DNA from: Nakazawaea peltata
Lineage: Eukaryota; Ascomycota; Pichiomycetes; Alaninales; Pachysolenaceae
Direction of reading: 5' to 3'
Length of the DNA stretch: 64,000 bases
Assembly (NCBI GenBank): GCA_001599355.1
Contig: BCGQ01000004.1
Location: forward strand, 255,249-319,248
This document shows, piece after piece, positions 37,351 through 47,034 of the stretch (position 1 is the stretch's first letter; every line of letters begins with the position of its first letter). Both the position numbers and the translations under genes were made by a program. The notes under the pieces were generated by a model. It was not told the DNA's origin and made no database searches. It saw only the letters and a list, made by a program, of their open reading frames with translations.

Positions 37351-38870
37351 ATGGAAGTAGATCCCGTTGAAAAGTACAATATAGGACATTGCATTGGTCG
37401 GGGATCTTTTGGTGACGTCTACAAGTGGTGAGTATCTCCTATTTCGTGCCTGCCTTTTGCAGTTTACTGACCACTTCCTCATACAGCAAGGATAAAGAGA
37501 ATAACACCATAGTTGCTATTAAAGTGATCAACTTGGAGGAGACAAATGAAGATATTCAATTAATTGTGCAAGAGATTAGGTTTCTTTCGGAGTTGAAATC
37601 TCCCTACATCACGGAATATTATGGAACTTGTATTAAAAATTGTGCTTTGTGGATAGCAATGGAATACTGTGAAGGAGGGTCTGTCTCTCTGCTATTGAAA
37701 TGTTTCAAGAAATTATCCGAGCCTCATGTTGCTTTTATCATTAGATGTTCATTACAGGGTTTAGCCTATCTCCATTCACAAAACAAGGTTCACAGAGATA
37801 TCAAAGCAGCCAACATATTGATTACAAAAGAGGGTCAAGTAAAACTTGCTGATTTTGGTGTCAGTGCAGATATAAGTAGACTGACAAGAAGCAATAGACA
37901 CACTTTTGTGGGAACCCCGTTGTGGATGGCTCCCGAGGTTATTTCCAGAGATGAGGAGGGTTACGATGAAAAATGTGATATTTGGTCTTTAGGGATAACA
38001 ACCATCGAATTGATCAAAGGTGCTCTGCCCTATTCTCAGTATCCTCCCTTGAAGGTAGTATTTGAAATACCAAAAATGGAGCCACCTTTATTGCTTTCTA
38101 CCGAACACTCTCGACACCTTAGGCAGTTTTTAAAAAAATGTTTGAAGAAAGAAGCCTCAGAAAGGCCTAGTGCCAAAGCCCTTTTATCAGACAAATTTTT
38201 CAATTACAGCTCAACAAATGAAGATATAGTCTCATTGCTAGAAGAGAGAGATAGGGTATTAGGTGTAAAAATGGCAAATGTACTGAGAAAACCCAGATAT
38301 CCCTTAGATCTTTCTAATGAGAAACAAGGAATTTCAGAATTCGATTGGGAGTTCACTACAGGATTTAAAAATATCTCACCAGAAATTCCGATTTCTTCTT
38401 CATCACCTAACCTTCTTCGAGATACTGATTCTCTTATGGACGAAGAAAGACAGCCAGTGGTCTTTTCACTGGTTTCTCAAGACTACAATTATCTATCCCC
38501 AAGAAATATTTCCAAGAGGATTTATGCTCTCCATAAAAGGGTAGCGAGCAAAATCTTGAAAAGTCCAATCCATTCACAAGAACCGGTTTCAAAAGAAAAT
38601 CAGAAGTCTGCGGATGTTGAAGTCTTGAAGGAGATTGAGCCAAACAAAGAGCTGAGCAAGAATACTCCAGGTCAAATTTTTATGCAGCACGTCTTCACGA
38701 ACATAATGAACAGATCGAGAAACGAAGTCGTCAAAAGTAAAATTAATGGGTTATATCAGAATTTATTAGAGTTTGAAAGACAAACTGCTGGAACTTTCGA
38801 CATCCTTTGCGAGGAAATCTTCATCGGGATGCGGCAAAGGCAATTCAAAAACCCCCAAAAATTGATTTGA
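37351..38870 (+). CDS. SPS1: STE20/GCK-type sporulation kinase Sps1 (two exons)
   Basis: Exons 37351-37427 and 37487-38870 join in frame to 486 aa. Exon 1 supplies the glycine loop IGRGSFGDVYK (residues 15-25), without which the kinase would be incomplete. Exon 2 has AIK (K38), the catalytic loop HRDIKAANIL (D130), DFGVSAD, the GTPLWMAPE activation segment and DIWSLGITTIEL. The C-terminal ~190 residues are family specific. In yeast Sps1 acts late in sporulation, in prospore-membrane and spore-wall formation. The tRNA and SPS2 follow, as SPS1 and SPS2 are neighbours in S. cerevisiae (YDR523C/YDR522C). Confidence 0.92.
37428..37486 (+). other. SPS1: Intron of SPS1 (59 nt)
   Basis: 5' site TG|GTGAGTAT, branch sequence TACTGAC at 37465-37471 (branch A at 37470) and 3' site CATACAG|CAAG. 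Splicing joins TG+C into a Cys codon: ...VYK-C-KDKENNTIVAIKV. The intron sits exactly inside the kinase P-loop/beta-2 strand. Confidence 0.88.
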
Positions 38871-39518
38871 AGATTAATCATTTCTGAGCTAAGCAATTTA
38901 TCATTGACAGACGATCAAACCTTCGTAGTTTTGAATCATCTATATAGATAAGAATTTTTATGCTGTTATCTTTAATGTAGTCCATAAATGCTGCTTATAG
39001 AGAAGAAGGAAGTTCGGTACTTATCTAATTGTCATGAAAGTATTAGACAGCTGGTCTCTTGGAGTAAGACTTTAGAGTACAAAAGGGGATACTGTTAAAA
39101 CGGAAATGAGTATATTTAAAATATATTATATTAATTATGAGAAATGAAACTCCAAGTAGGATCAATACCACTTTAAAGGACTGGAAAACAGGTACAAATT
39201 ATGTATTTTGATAGATACTTGAGAATTACAATCAAATAGTCCCCTTGACAGAATATCTCCGCTAAGATTGAAGATTAAATGATATAGCAGCATTTTACGA
39301 ATAGATGAACGATGACTAGCGATAACAGGCGTCACTAGAAGCCCATAACTGGGAACCAGATGCTGGAGTTTACTTCCCTTCATTGGCTTTGGTAGATGTT
39401 ATTGTGACGAAGGTTGTAAATCCTCCACTTATTAAATATTTTAGTCATCTTGAATTCACATAGTAAAAGGACGAGATATGCATATAATGATCAACTGCTA
39501 AAACAAAAACAAGAATTA
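38871..39518. other. Spacer between SPS1 and tRNA-Arg
   Basis: A 648-bp AT-rich gap with poly(A)-type signals after SPS1 (ATATATTATATTAATTATG near 39120). No gene is seen; short minus-strand frames have no support. Confidence 0.4.
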
Positions 39519-39591
39519 GCCCGTGTAGCGTAATGGTTAACGCGTTTGACTTCTAATCAAAAGATTCTGGGTTCGACTCCCAGCATGGGTG
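39519..39591 (+). tRNA. tRNA-Arg, anticodon UCU
   Basis: A 73-nt cloverleaf without intron. Acceptor GCCCGTG pairs with CATGGGT (two G-U pairs), discriminator G. The D-arm has TAGCGTAATGGTTAACGC, the anticodon stem is TTTGA/TCAAA with loop CTTCTAA (anticodon TCT), and the T-arm is CTGGG-TTCGACT-CCCAG. It reads AGA. A Pol III T-rich terminator follows directly (from 39592). Confidence 0.96.
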
Positions 39592-39640
39592 CTTTTCTTT
39601 TTTATTTTTTTTTAATTTTTTTTGTCTTTGTGGCACAACT
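39592..39640 (+). terminator. Pol III terminator T-runs after the tRNA
   Basis: CTTTTCTTTTTTA and then T10 and T8 runs directly after the tRNA 3' end; several back-up stops. Confidence 0.7.
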
Positions 39641-39739
39641 TTGGGGGTAGCTCGATCCCTTTTCGTAGGGGGGTTTTATTTTTTTAAAAATCATGGCACC
39701 AGCAAATAATTGAAGGTTACAGAGGGTAAACAGCTAAAT

Positions 39740-41032
39740 ATGAGAATCATCTTGATTTTAATGGGCATATTATGTCTTCTTAGCAGGGTATTAGAGCTGG
39801 CAACTATTTCTCCAGACCAAATAAAGCATAAAAACCTTAATGAGCAGGCAAGACAGTCAAATTCTTACCTTGAAGTTACCAAAGAAGTATCCCCCGAATG
39901 TAGTCAATCCATGTTCCAGGTTCATAATGCGGAAGAGTTAAGAAGGATTTCTCAGTGTGAAGTCATTAATGGATCCGTCCAAATTATGGAAGACTTCCTG
40001 GATTATATGGTAGACTTAGGTAGAATATCTGGAATTAGAGGAGATTTTAAAATTGCCAATTCAAGCAATATTCAGAAGATAGAAGGAGAAGGATTACAGG
40101 CAATCTCTGGAATATTTGAACTCCACTCTTTAACGTCATTGGTATCTATTAGGTTTCAATCATTAGCCTCTGTCCGTCAAATTTCTTGGAGCGTCTTACC
40201 GATTTTAAGCCTGGTAGAATTTGACAGTGGGTTACAGAAGGTGGAAGATATCACCATTACCGATACTGCTCTTACTGGTATATTTGAATTCAGTGCCGAG
40301 GAGTTGAATACGTTAAGGATCTCCAGTAATCGATACTTACAAAACTTTAACTCATCGGTAAGAAAGGTCTCTCAAGAGTTGATTATCAGCTCCAACAATC
40401 CAGATATCAGTGTACACTTAAACGAGTTAACTTGGGCAAATAATATAACCTTCAGAGACACAAAAGAATTAAATACAGAGTCTTTGGAAATTGTTGACTC
40501 TTCCATTGGTTTTATATCTAATAGTTTTAAAGAATTGAGCATGCCTAACTTGAAGACAATCGGAGGAACATTAATTCTTGATAAAAACAAGAGACTCGAA
40601 AAAGTAATGTTCCCAAAGTTAGAGGAAATCGAAGGAGGTTTGATGGTTATGGAAAACCCTCTTATTCTGGATATAAGCTTTTTCCCAACTTTAAAATCCA
40701 TTGGGGGTGCAATTAAATTTAACGGTAATTTTGTCGACCTCTCGATGCCCAGTTTAAGATTAGTGAAGGGAAGTGCATCTGTAAGAACAAGTTCTAACAA
40801 ATTCGACTGTCGTCATTGGATGACAGCAGATGCAAGTTTCTACGTTAGAGGAGGTAAAGTTGAGTGTTCTGCCGATACCAAATCATCTGAGACAATTCAC
40901 GTAGATGATAAAGGCATGATTACCGGAAGAGGACATACAGGCGACAGGCACAGTAATAATGCGGCAGCCAGCGGGATCCATCTGACTCAACTTTCGTTAA
41001 TGTTTCTCTCATTAATAATATGCATTATATAG
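39740..41032 (+). CDS. SPS2: Sps2/Ecm33-family GPI cell-surface protein
   Basis: A 430-aa protein. From the ATG at 39740: signal peptide MRIILILMGILCLLSRV, a receptor-L-type leucine-rich beta-solenoid over about residues 55-360 (repeating LxxIxG-xhxI units, e.g. PNLKTIGGTLILDKN, FPKLEEIEGGLMVMEN), Cys pairs at both ends, and a hydrophobic GPI tail (LTQLSLMFLSLIICII). The family includes Ecm33, Pst1, Sps2 and Sps22 and is needed for vegetative or spore wall structure. Position next to SPS1 supports Sps2. The CTTTGTGGC at 39626-39634 is a near-match to a middle-sporulation element. Confidence 0.88.
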   Translation: MRIILILMGILCLLSRVLELATISPDQIKHKNLNEQARQSNSYLEVTKEVSPECSQSMFQVHNAEELRRISQCEVINGSVQIMEDFLDYMVDLGRISGIRGDFKIANSSNIQKIEGEGLQAISGIFELHSLTSLVSIRFQSLASVRQISWSVLPILSLVEFDSGLQKVEDITITDTALTGIFEFSAEELNTLRISSNRYLQNFNSSVRKVSQELIISSNNPDISVHLNELTWANNITFRDTKELNTESLEIVDSSIGFISNSFKELSMPNLKTIGGTLILDKNKRLEKVMFPKLEEIEGGLMVMENPLILDISFFPTLKSIGGAIKFNGNFVDLSMPSLRLVKGSASVRTSSNKFDCRHWMTADASFYVRGGKVECSADTKSSETIHVDDKGMITGRGHTGDRHSNNAAASGIHLTQLSLMFLSLIICII

Positions 41033-41540
41033 AAATAAATCGATAACTTGCCGTCGGTTCAAACCGATACCGCTCAAATTATTTGTAGGAGAAACCGCCG
41101 GAAATCGACGGACCCACCGAATATAAACGCTTTCAGAAACCTCAGCAGGTCCAAAGTATGCAGGCACAGAAGGATTAGAACAACAAACTGGCTAAACAAT
41201 CCACATGCATCAGTAGATCCATCCAAGCTTGACTCATACCCGGACATCCCCACCTTATGCGCACCAACTTCCCTCCTTGATACATACCAAGCCCTGCGCC
41301 AATACTAATGGCTCCTGATAAGATAAGAAACTTTGATAATAATTAAGCACGAGCTCTGCGCAAATGATTAAATTTCAGCGGAGAAAAGAGCAGGAAGTTT
41401 CTGGGGAGTAAACGAGGAGGATCCTGATCGGCAGAATATAGGAACTGGGTGAAAAATCTGGCCATATAAATATTTGTAGCATCCCTTACCAAGATATTTT
41501 ATTCCCTTTTCCTTTCTTTTTCTTTCTTTTTCCTTTTGCG
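41033..41540 (+). promoter_or_regulatory. Spacer SPS2-Zn2Cys6 gene with CGG/CCG pairs
   Basis: A 508-bp gap. CGGTTCAAACCG (41055-41066) is an inverted CGG-N6-CCG, and CCG/CGG triplets recur to 41119, the kind of sequence Zn2Cys6 factors bind. The last 100 bp have pyrimidine runs (TTCCTTTCTTTTTC). An open 86-codon frame inside (41048-41308) has no support. Confidence 0.4.
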
Positions 41541-44500
41541 ATGGTAGAGAAGTTATCAGGTCCTTTGAATGATTCGGATGAGGTATCAATCGTTGCCAAC
41601 GGGACTGCTGGCGTTAGTCCTGATAAAGTGGCAGAGCCGGTAGTTGACGGCATCCAAGGGGATAAGCTGCATGCTGAAGACATTAAGATAAAGCAGGAGG
41701 AACTGGTTTCTCCTTCGATCGCCATGAATAAAAGAGACTCAACTCTGATCGACACCGAGGCGGAGGCTGATACTCTGGAGAGAGAGATCAAGAACATCGC
41801 CGAAAGTAGCCAGAAGGTCAAGGGCATCGATCAACAATTCCAGACCAAGAAGAAGAGAAGAGCTCTTTCATGTTTAAGTTGTCGGAAGTTGAAGACCAGA
41901 TGTGATTTCGAGATCGAAAACGGTAAGTGTCATCGTTGTTCGAAGTTACGTTTAGAATGTTCTTTGACTAGAGAGTACAATCTTGATCCTTCTAAGCTGG
42001 GGAACCTGAAACAATCACCGGGATATCTGGCCATGGATGGTCGATTGAATAAGGTAGAAGGTGGGCTAGAGGCCATGGGATCTAAACTCGATCTGATCAT
42101 TTCATTATTGAGTAGTGTTCCACAGGATTCGAACTCTCAATCCAAATTTCACAGGTCGTCATTCAGTGGGTTCGCCTCTCACCAGGGTGTATCTCCTGTT
42201 ATGAACCGTTCCGGCTCTACTGATGCAGAGGATCGTTTAAAGAACCCATTTTCTAGGAAACTCTCAACCAATTCCTCCGGTTTAATATCTGATTCTCTCA
42301 GCCGGAAAAATAGTTACGGTAATACAACTCAATTGGGAATAAAAGAGCTACCAAATCCAAGTTCACTGTTTTCCTTACTGCAAGATTCATTCACATCATC
42401 GCAGAAGGGACCCGACAGTTTTCTCGATCAGTATATAGGCGAAGCACCTTTGAATATCATCAAGCTGATAGATTCCAGATTATTCCACAGGGCCAATAAA
42501 TATGATCCCCTCAAACAGGCTTGTGGAGAATTCTTAGAGTTCTACTTTGCCAATGAGGAGCTCTGTTTGCAATTGCTGAAGTCGTTCTTGGAAACCTCCC
42601 ATTTCTGGATTATTCCTGGAGGAATCAAAGAATTGAACCGTACTTATGTCATTGAACACCCTTTGATCACATGTGTCTTTGTGATATTGGCGATGTGCTT
42701 TGATGAGAATTATAACTATATTGAAGAACAACGACAATTATATTGGTTGACAACTAAATTATTGGGTATTCTGTTGATCACAGATCCTCTTACTGATCAT
42801 GATATCGAGCTGCTTTTATACCTTTCATTATATAATATTCTGCGGAAACCTAAACAACCACAAACTGACAGCTGGATCTTGTCAGGTACTGGTATCAAGC
42901 ATTTCATGACCTCGATGGATTTCACCGCAATACGTAACCGTGTCATCTACTTAAGACAATATGATGGTGATGATTTATACCACTTGAGGATCTGGAATGC
43001 TCTTTGTGCTTGCCATTTCCAGGCTGCTTTATTATCGGGACGTCCAGTGATGATTCCTAAGGAGTATTTAGATATCCACACTCTCACATTGAAGTTCCCT
43101 CGTGCTGCCATTGGAGATGCCATCAAAGTGAGTGAGATTGATCTCAATGTGAAGTTGATGGCTATTTTACAGAATTCCAGAGAGTATTTTGAGGAGTTGA
43201 TAGTCAATAATCTGCAAGAATCATCTGGTAATATTCGTCATCGTAGAACTTTTTCCAGCTCTTCGATGTCTGGAAGAGTTCCTGTCTTTGATGAAGACGA
43301 TGAAGACGAAGAGGAAGCAGGACAAAGAGATTCGGAATCAGGAGATGCTTCAGAAGAAACGTCACCGGAATCCCGGAGCGATAGTAAGAGAACGAGACCA
43401 AAAATCATTGCAGATTCCACCTCTTCACAGAGAAGATCCTCATTGAAGGAGCGTTCTCATAGTTTCGCAGACTCAAATGATACTACAGGTCTCTTGACAT
43501 TCCCTGAATTGGAAGATTGGAAGAAGAAATGGGAGCATCTCATCAAGAAAGATGTGTCAGGGATCTTATTATTTGCTTATGATACGTATCATGTATTTAT
43601 TAGTCGTAGATTTGTATCAATGGTTCATGACGGCCAAATTAATACGGGTAATTTGTCTCCAGCAGACGTGAAGACTCTGTTGAAGCTGCTGCATAAATCA
43701 GCTTGTAAGCATTCGTTTATAATTCTTGAGAGACTTTTGAAATTGCCTTCATTTTTAATTAGAGGTTCTCCTTCACTGGCTTTACTGCAGATTGTGTATC
43801 TGTCCCTTACTCTTTGTGATCATTTGCCTACAATGAACCCTGAAGATCGTTCTACACTGTTAAGTTTGATTTCTCAGATTTACTGGCATTTGAATCATAT
43901 CGGAGAGAAGATGAATGATGCAACTGATACTGTGGGGAAGATCATCAAGAGTATTGTAGAACTGGCCAGTCATCATGATGTAAATAAAGAAGTGACAAAC
44001 TCCAAGAATCCAAATGACACTGTGTACGATTCGGCTAAAGCCATTTCGGAGGAACGGAAACACATTCTCCTGTATTCACTGTTAAACGACATCCAACACC
44101 AACAAATGCATCTGCAACTGCAAAAGCTGTCTCCTGCAGAAAGTGTAGCAAGTGGAACCTCAAGTTATGGAAGAGGATCTGCTTCGGGAGGTGTCACCAA
44201 TAATTTATACAGCGGAAACTTAAAATCTTTGAATTTAGGGCATGTTGTGTCTCCTTCCAATTCGGTCATGTCTAGATCAGCTCTGCTGCTGCATGGACAG
44301 CAGCTGTGGCTGCATCTGTCTGGGAATGGAAGTAGCCCTGTCACACCTTATTTGACCGGGCTGGCAACTCCTGGCGCTGTACTGACATCCCAATCGGGAA
44401 AACCATCTGCAGGGAACAATGGAGCACCTCTGAGTGCAAATACAAGCTCTGGTCTCCATCCTCTTACGAATCCTACGACTGCTGTTTCATCACCTCTGAT

Positions 44501-44633
44501 GGGATTGAGTTTAGAATCTGTACAGATCCCAGATGTGTCACAGTTTAACACATTCGAAGAGTTCTTCAATGGTGTGTTCAGTGATTTGAATAGCGATATT
44601 AATCATTTTACGAAGCATGATTCTACTAAATAA
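41541..44633 (+). CDS. URC2: Zn2Cys6 transcription factor in the URC2 position
   Basis: A 1030-aa fungal binuclear-cluster factor. The DNA-binding domain has six cysteines, C111-x2-C-x6-C-x8-C-x2-C-x6-C140 (CLSCRKLKTRCDFEIENGK...). The central fungal transcription-factor homology region spans about residues 290-760, with an acidic insert (DEDDEDEEEAGQ) near 578-590. A Ser/Ala-rich stretch and a short conserved-looking end (FNTFEEFFNGVFSDLNSDIN) follow. S. cerevisiae has the Zn2Cys6 gene URC2 (YDR520C) between SPS2 (YDR522C) and FPR2 (YDR519W). Here the order SPS2 - this gene - FPR2 is identical, so I call it URC2 on position. Urc2 controls uracil catabolism in Lachancea. The stop is 21 bp from the FPR2 stop. 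Confidence 0.75.
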   Translation: MVEKLSGPLNDSDEVSIVANGTAGVSPDKVAEPVVDGIQGDKLHAEDIKIKQEELVSPSIAMNKRDSTLIDTEAEADTLEREIKNIAESSQKVKGIDQQFQTKKKRRALSCLSCRKLKTRCDFEIENGKCHRCSKLRLECSLTREYNLDPSKLGNLKQSPGYLAMDGRLNKVEGGLEAMGSKLDLIISLLSSVPQDSNSQSKFHRSSFSGFASHQGVSPVMNRSGSTDAEDRLKNPFSRKLSTNSSGLISDSLSRKNSYGNTTQLGIKELPNPSSLFSLLQDSFTSSQKGPDSFLDQYIGEAPLNIIKLIDSRLFHRANKYDPLKQACGEFLEFYFANEELCLQLLKSFLETSHFWIIPGGIKELNRTYVIEHPLITCVFVILAMCFDENYNYIEEQRQLYWLTTKLLGILLITDPLTDHDIELLLYLSLYNILRKPKQPQTDSWILSGTGIKHFMTSMDFTAIRNRVIYLRQYDGDDLYHLRIWNALCACHFQAALLSGRPVMIPKEYLDIHTLTLKFPRAAIGDAIKVSEIDLNVKLMAILQNSREYFEELIVNNLQESSGNIRHRRTFSSSSMSGRVPVFDEDDEDEEEAGQRDSESGDASEETSPESRSDSKRTRPKIIADSTSSQRRSSLKERSHSFADSNDTTGLLTFPELEDWKKKWEHLIKKDVSGILLFAYDTYHVFISRRFVSMVHDGQINTGNLSPADVKTLLKLLHKSACKHSFIILERLLKLPSFLIRGSPSLALLQIVYLSLTLCDHLPTMNPEDRSTLLSLISQIYWHLNHIGEKMNDATDTVGKIIKSIVELASHHDVNKEVTNSKNPNDTVYDSAKAISEERKHILLYSLLNDIQHQQMHLQLQKLSPAESVASGTSSYGRGSASGGVTNNLYSGNLKSLNLGHVVSPSNSVMSRSALLLHGQQLWLHLSGNGSSPVTPYLTGLATPGAVLTSQSGKPSAGNNGAPLSANTSSGLHPLTNPTTAVSSPLMGLSLESVQIPDVSQFNTFEEFFNGVFSDLNSDINHFTKHDSTK

Positions 44634-44654
44634 AATAAATACATAGATTTTCAT

Positions 44655-45104
44655 TTATAACTCATCTCTTTCGATATCATCAGGCAATTCATAGCCATCA
44701 ATGGCAACTAACTCTGTAGTGAAAACCAATGTTGCGTCAGGTGGGATGACACCGCCCGCACCTCTACTACCGTACAGCAAATGAGGAGGAATCGTCAACT
44801 TTCTCTTTTCACCAATACACATGTTCTGTAAACCTTGGTCCCAGCCAGGAATTACTTGACCAACACCCAACTTGAATACAAGAGGAGAATCACGGTCATA
44901 AGAGGAGTCGAACTTCGATCCATCGGCCAATTTTCCTGTATAGTGCATATGGATGACGTCTCCTGGTTGAGTCTTTCGTGGACACTTTTCTGAAGGAATC
45001 TTGTGGGTAATTCCAATACGGAGTTCATCATCTGCAGCTCCTGCATGAGCAACTGTCATCAATGCGGCCAAGACAAGGCCAATAGTGCGATTAAGACCAA
45101 GCAT
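44655..45104 (-). CDS. FPR2: ER-lumen FKBP peptidyl-prolyl isomerase Fpr2
   Basis: A 149-aa protein. The signal peptide (residues 1-21, ending TVAHA) precedes a full FKBP domain with the usual active-site residues: HYTG, KFDSSYDR, FKLGVGQVIPGWDQGL, LLYGSRGAGGVIPPDA and LVFTTELVAI. It ends ERDEL, an HDEL-like ER-retention signal. The family assists proline-limited folding in the ER. The first true ATG is 45104; the frame upstream begins only with TTG. S. cerevisiae FPR2 (YDR519W) lies in the same chromosomal neighbourhood. Confidence 0.93.
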   Translation of the reverse strand: MLGLNRTIGLVLAALMTVAHAGAADDELRIGITHKIPSEKCPRKTQPGDVIHMHYTGKLADGSKFDSSYDRDSPLVFKLGVGQVIPGWDQGLQNMCIGEKRKLTIPPHLLYGSRGAGGVIPPDATLVFTTELVAIDGYELPDDIERDEL

Positions 45105-45384
45105 GTTGTAATTCGTTCGTAACCGTGCCAACGTAAAGGATCAGAAGAAGATTTAAAAAATGAACTTTAAATTTTCCACGTTCTTTTTCGTTTCTCACCC
45201 TTTTTGGGCCGCTAATTTAAGGGGGAGAGGTAAAGGGGGTGGCATCAGAGAGGGGTAAAGGAGTATAGAGGAGAAAGAGGAAGCAATAAACCAATAAACT
45301 TGAGGGGAGGCAAAAGATCATGCATTAGAACAAACTGATTCATTGAAAACAAAATCTTGATATTGATGTAGACTATATACATTA
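45105..45384 (-). promoter_or_regulatory. FPR2 promoter
   Basis: A 280-bp gap between two tandem minus-strand FKBP genes; a G-rich plus strand at 45220-45275 gives a C-rich tract in the FPR2 sense. No gene is seen. Confidence 0.35.
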
Positions 45385-46036
45385 TCATAACTCATCGTGA
45401 CTGACCCTTTCCCCAATACCAATTAATTCTACCTTGTAGACCAAGTTATTGACGTCAAGATCGACTCCTGCAGCTTCAAGATCAATTGGGGAAGTTAACT
45501 TACGAATCTCTCCAACGCACATATCTTTGAGACCATTTTCCCACAGAGGAATTACCGAGCCTTTGCCAAGTGTAAATTGACTTGATTTACCCCTTCTGAA
45601 GGATGAGTCGATCTCTTGGCCTGTTGGTAGGAATGCTCTATAGTGGATCTCCAAGTAATCACCAATTTGGGATTTGCGGGGACATTCAGCAGCAGGGACC
45701 TCTTTCAAGATTTCTGGTTATATGTTAGTACAATCCTCTGAGTAACAGACAATAAATGATAGCAAAATACTTACCGATGTCGACTTCATTGCTAAGACCT
45801 TTTACAGGCAGACTTCCTGATCCACTTGAGCTCTGTTGTTTGACTGCTGCTGTAGTGGTCGACCGAGAATCAGCGGCTTCTGCTTCTGCTGCCGCCGCCT
45901 CTGCTCTCAGACGAGCAGCCTCTCTGTCCTGAATGAACTTGGGTCTTCTTTTCTTGCCCTCAGGAATAGGTTTGAGTGCCTCACTTATAGCCAAAATAAA
46001 CACTATATAACTTATGATTTTGCTTACAACAACCAT
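45385..46036 (-). CDS. Divergent second ER FKBP with HDEL end (two exons)
   Basis: Exon 1 is 46036-45775 and exon 2 is 45713-45385; together 196 aa. Signal peptide MVVVSKIISYIVFILAISEA, then a ~70-residue basic and Ala/Glu-rich insert, then an FKBP domain ending in SHDEL, a perfect yeast ER-retrieval signal. The start EILKEVPAAECPRKSQIGDYLEIHYRA parallels Fpr2. Compared with Fpr2, the active-site Phe of KFDSS is Ile (EIDSS), the YG(S)RG-GVIPP loop is replaced by a shorter acidic stretch (SPIDLEAAGVDLDVNN), and the last Phe is Tyr; VIPLW is kept. It is probably a non-catalytic or altered paralogue from tandem duplication. Without the intron the domain has no ATG. Confidence 0.85.
45714..45774 (-). 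other. Intron of the second FKBP gene (61 nt)
   Basis: On the minus strand: GACATCG|GTAAGTATT, perfect branch site TACTAAC (plus-strand GTTAGTA 45724-45730) and ACCAG|AAATC. Joining G+AA gives a Glu codon and the sequence NEVDIEILKEVPAAECP. Confidence 0.92.
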
Positions 46037-46224
46037 CTTCAGATCTGATCCAACCTTATTTGCAAAGGCTACTGATGTTTTTGATAACTTTTCCCTTTTC
46101 TCTAACAAAAATTCTTCGGAGCTTGCTAAAGATTCTGAAGGGCGATGGGGTGAAAAAGTTCTTTTACGTGTGTACAATTGTCTTGTAGCTGATAATTCGA
46201 AGTCTTCGAAAGGAGTCATTAGAG

Positions 46225-47034
46225 ATGAGCAGTGTAATGTTGAAAGCATTAAATGATTTCTTACTGTCCAAGAAACAGTTTGCAGTACTATACAGAAGCA
46301 TTGAGCCCTCATCGGGGAGAACGAGAGATACAGCTCTTTCTAAGCGTACCTTATGTGTGCTAGACTCATCGTTCAACCCCCCACATTTGGCTCACGCATC
46401 TTTAGCTAAGAAAGCGATCCAATTTTATCAGAATAAAGGAGTTGTTGAGCTTTTATTATTACTATCGGTGAAGAACGCTGACAAGATCGTTCCACAACCC
46501 GCAGAATTCCATTACAGAATAGATATGATGTGCTTAATGCTGGATAAAATTTCCAAGGAATTTGAAAATACACAAGTTACTGTTCTGTTAACAACACATG
46601 CTAAATTCGTTGATAAAGCAAACCTGATTGATATCGATTATGATTTTCTCTCGTTTGTCGTGGGATATGATACTTTGGTACGGATTTTTGACCCCAAATA
46701 CTATAAGCCACTTACTGTAGCAGAGTCCCTAGAAGAGTTTATTATGAAAAAAAGTGAATTAGTACTGGTTACCAGAGGGGATGAGGGAGAAAATCAGCTG
46801 CAGATCAATGTCACCGATTTGATTAAAGGAGGGCAATTTGAGCAAATTCCTCTGCACTGGAGCGATAGGATCAATTTAATTAGAGGCGATGCAGAATCTT
46901 TAGAATTAAGCTCTTCGCACATCAGACACCAAATTCAAAATGGTTGTGATAACAACTGGAAGGAAAACCTATATCCGGAAATTTCAAATTACGTTTCTGC
47001 CCATGGACTATATTCTAATCCTGATAAGAACTGA
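46225..47034 (+). CDS. POF1: Nicotinamide mononucleotide adenylyltransferase Pof1
   Basis: A 269-aa nucleotidyltransferase of the cytidylyltransferase/NMNAT fold. The ATP-binding HxGH-type motif is present as SFNPPHLAHASLAKKAI (about residues 50-66), and the second signature ISSTxxR appears as LSSSHIRHQI near the C-terminus (about 231-240). In yeast Pof1 makes NAD+ from NMN and was also linked to ubiquitin-dependent protein quality control. It shares a 188-bp divergent promoter with the second FKBP gene. In S. cerevisiae POF1 (YCL047C) is next to SPS22, the duplicate of SPS2, so the order here keeps the pre-duplication arrangement. Confidence 0.9.
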   Translation: MSSVMLKALNDFLLSKKQFAVLYRSIEPSSGRTRDTALSKRTLCVLDSSFNPPHLAHASLAKKAIQFYQNKGVVELLLLLSVKNADKIVPQPAEFHYRIDMMCLMLDKISKEFENTQVTVLLTTHAKFVDKANLIDIDYDFLSFVVGYDTLVRIFDPKYYKPLTVAESLEEFIMKKSELVLVTRGDEGENQLQINVTDLIKGGQFEQIPLHWSDRINLIRGDAESLELSSSHIRHQIQNGCDNNWKENLYPEISNYVSAHGLYSNPDKN

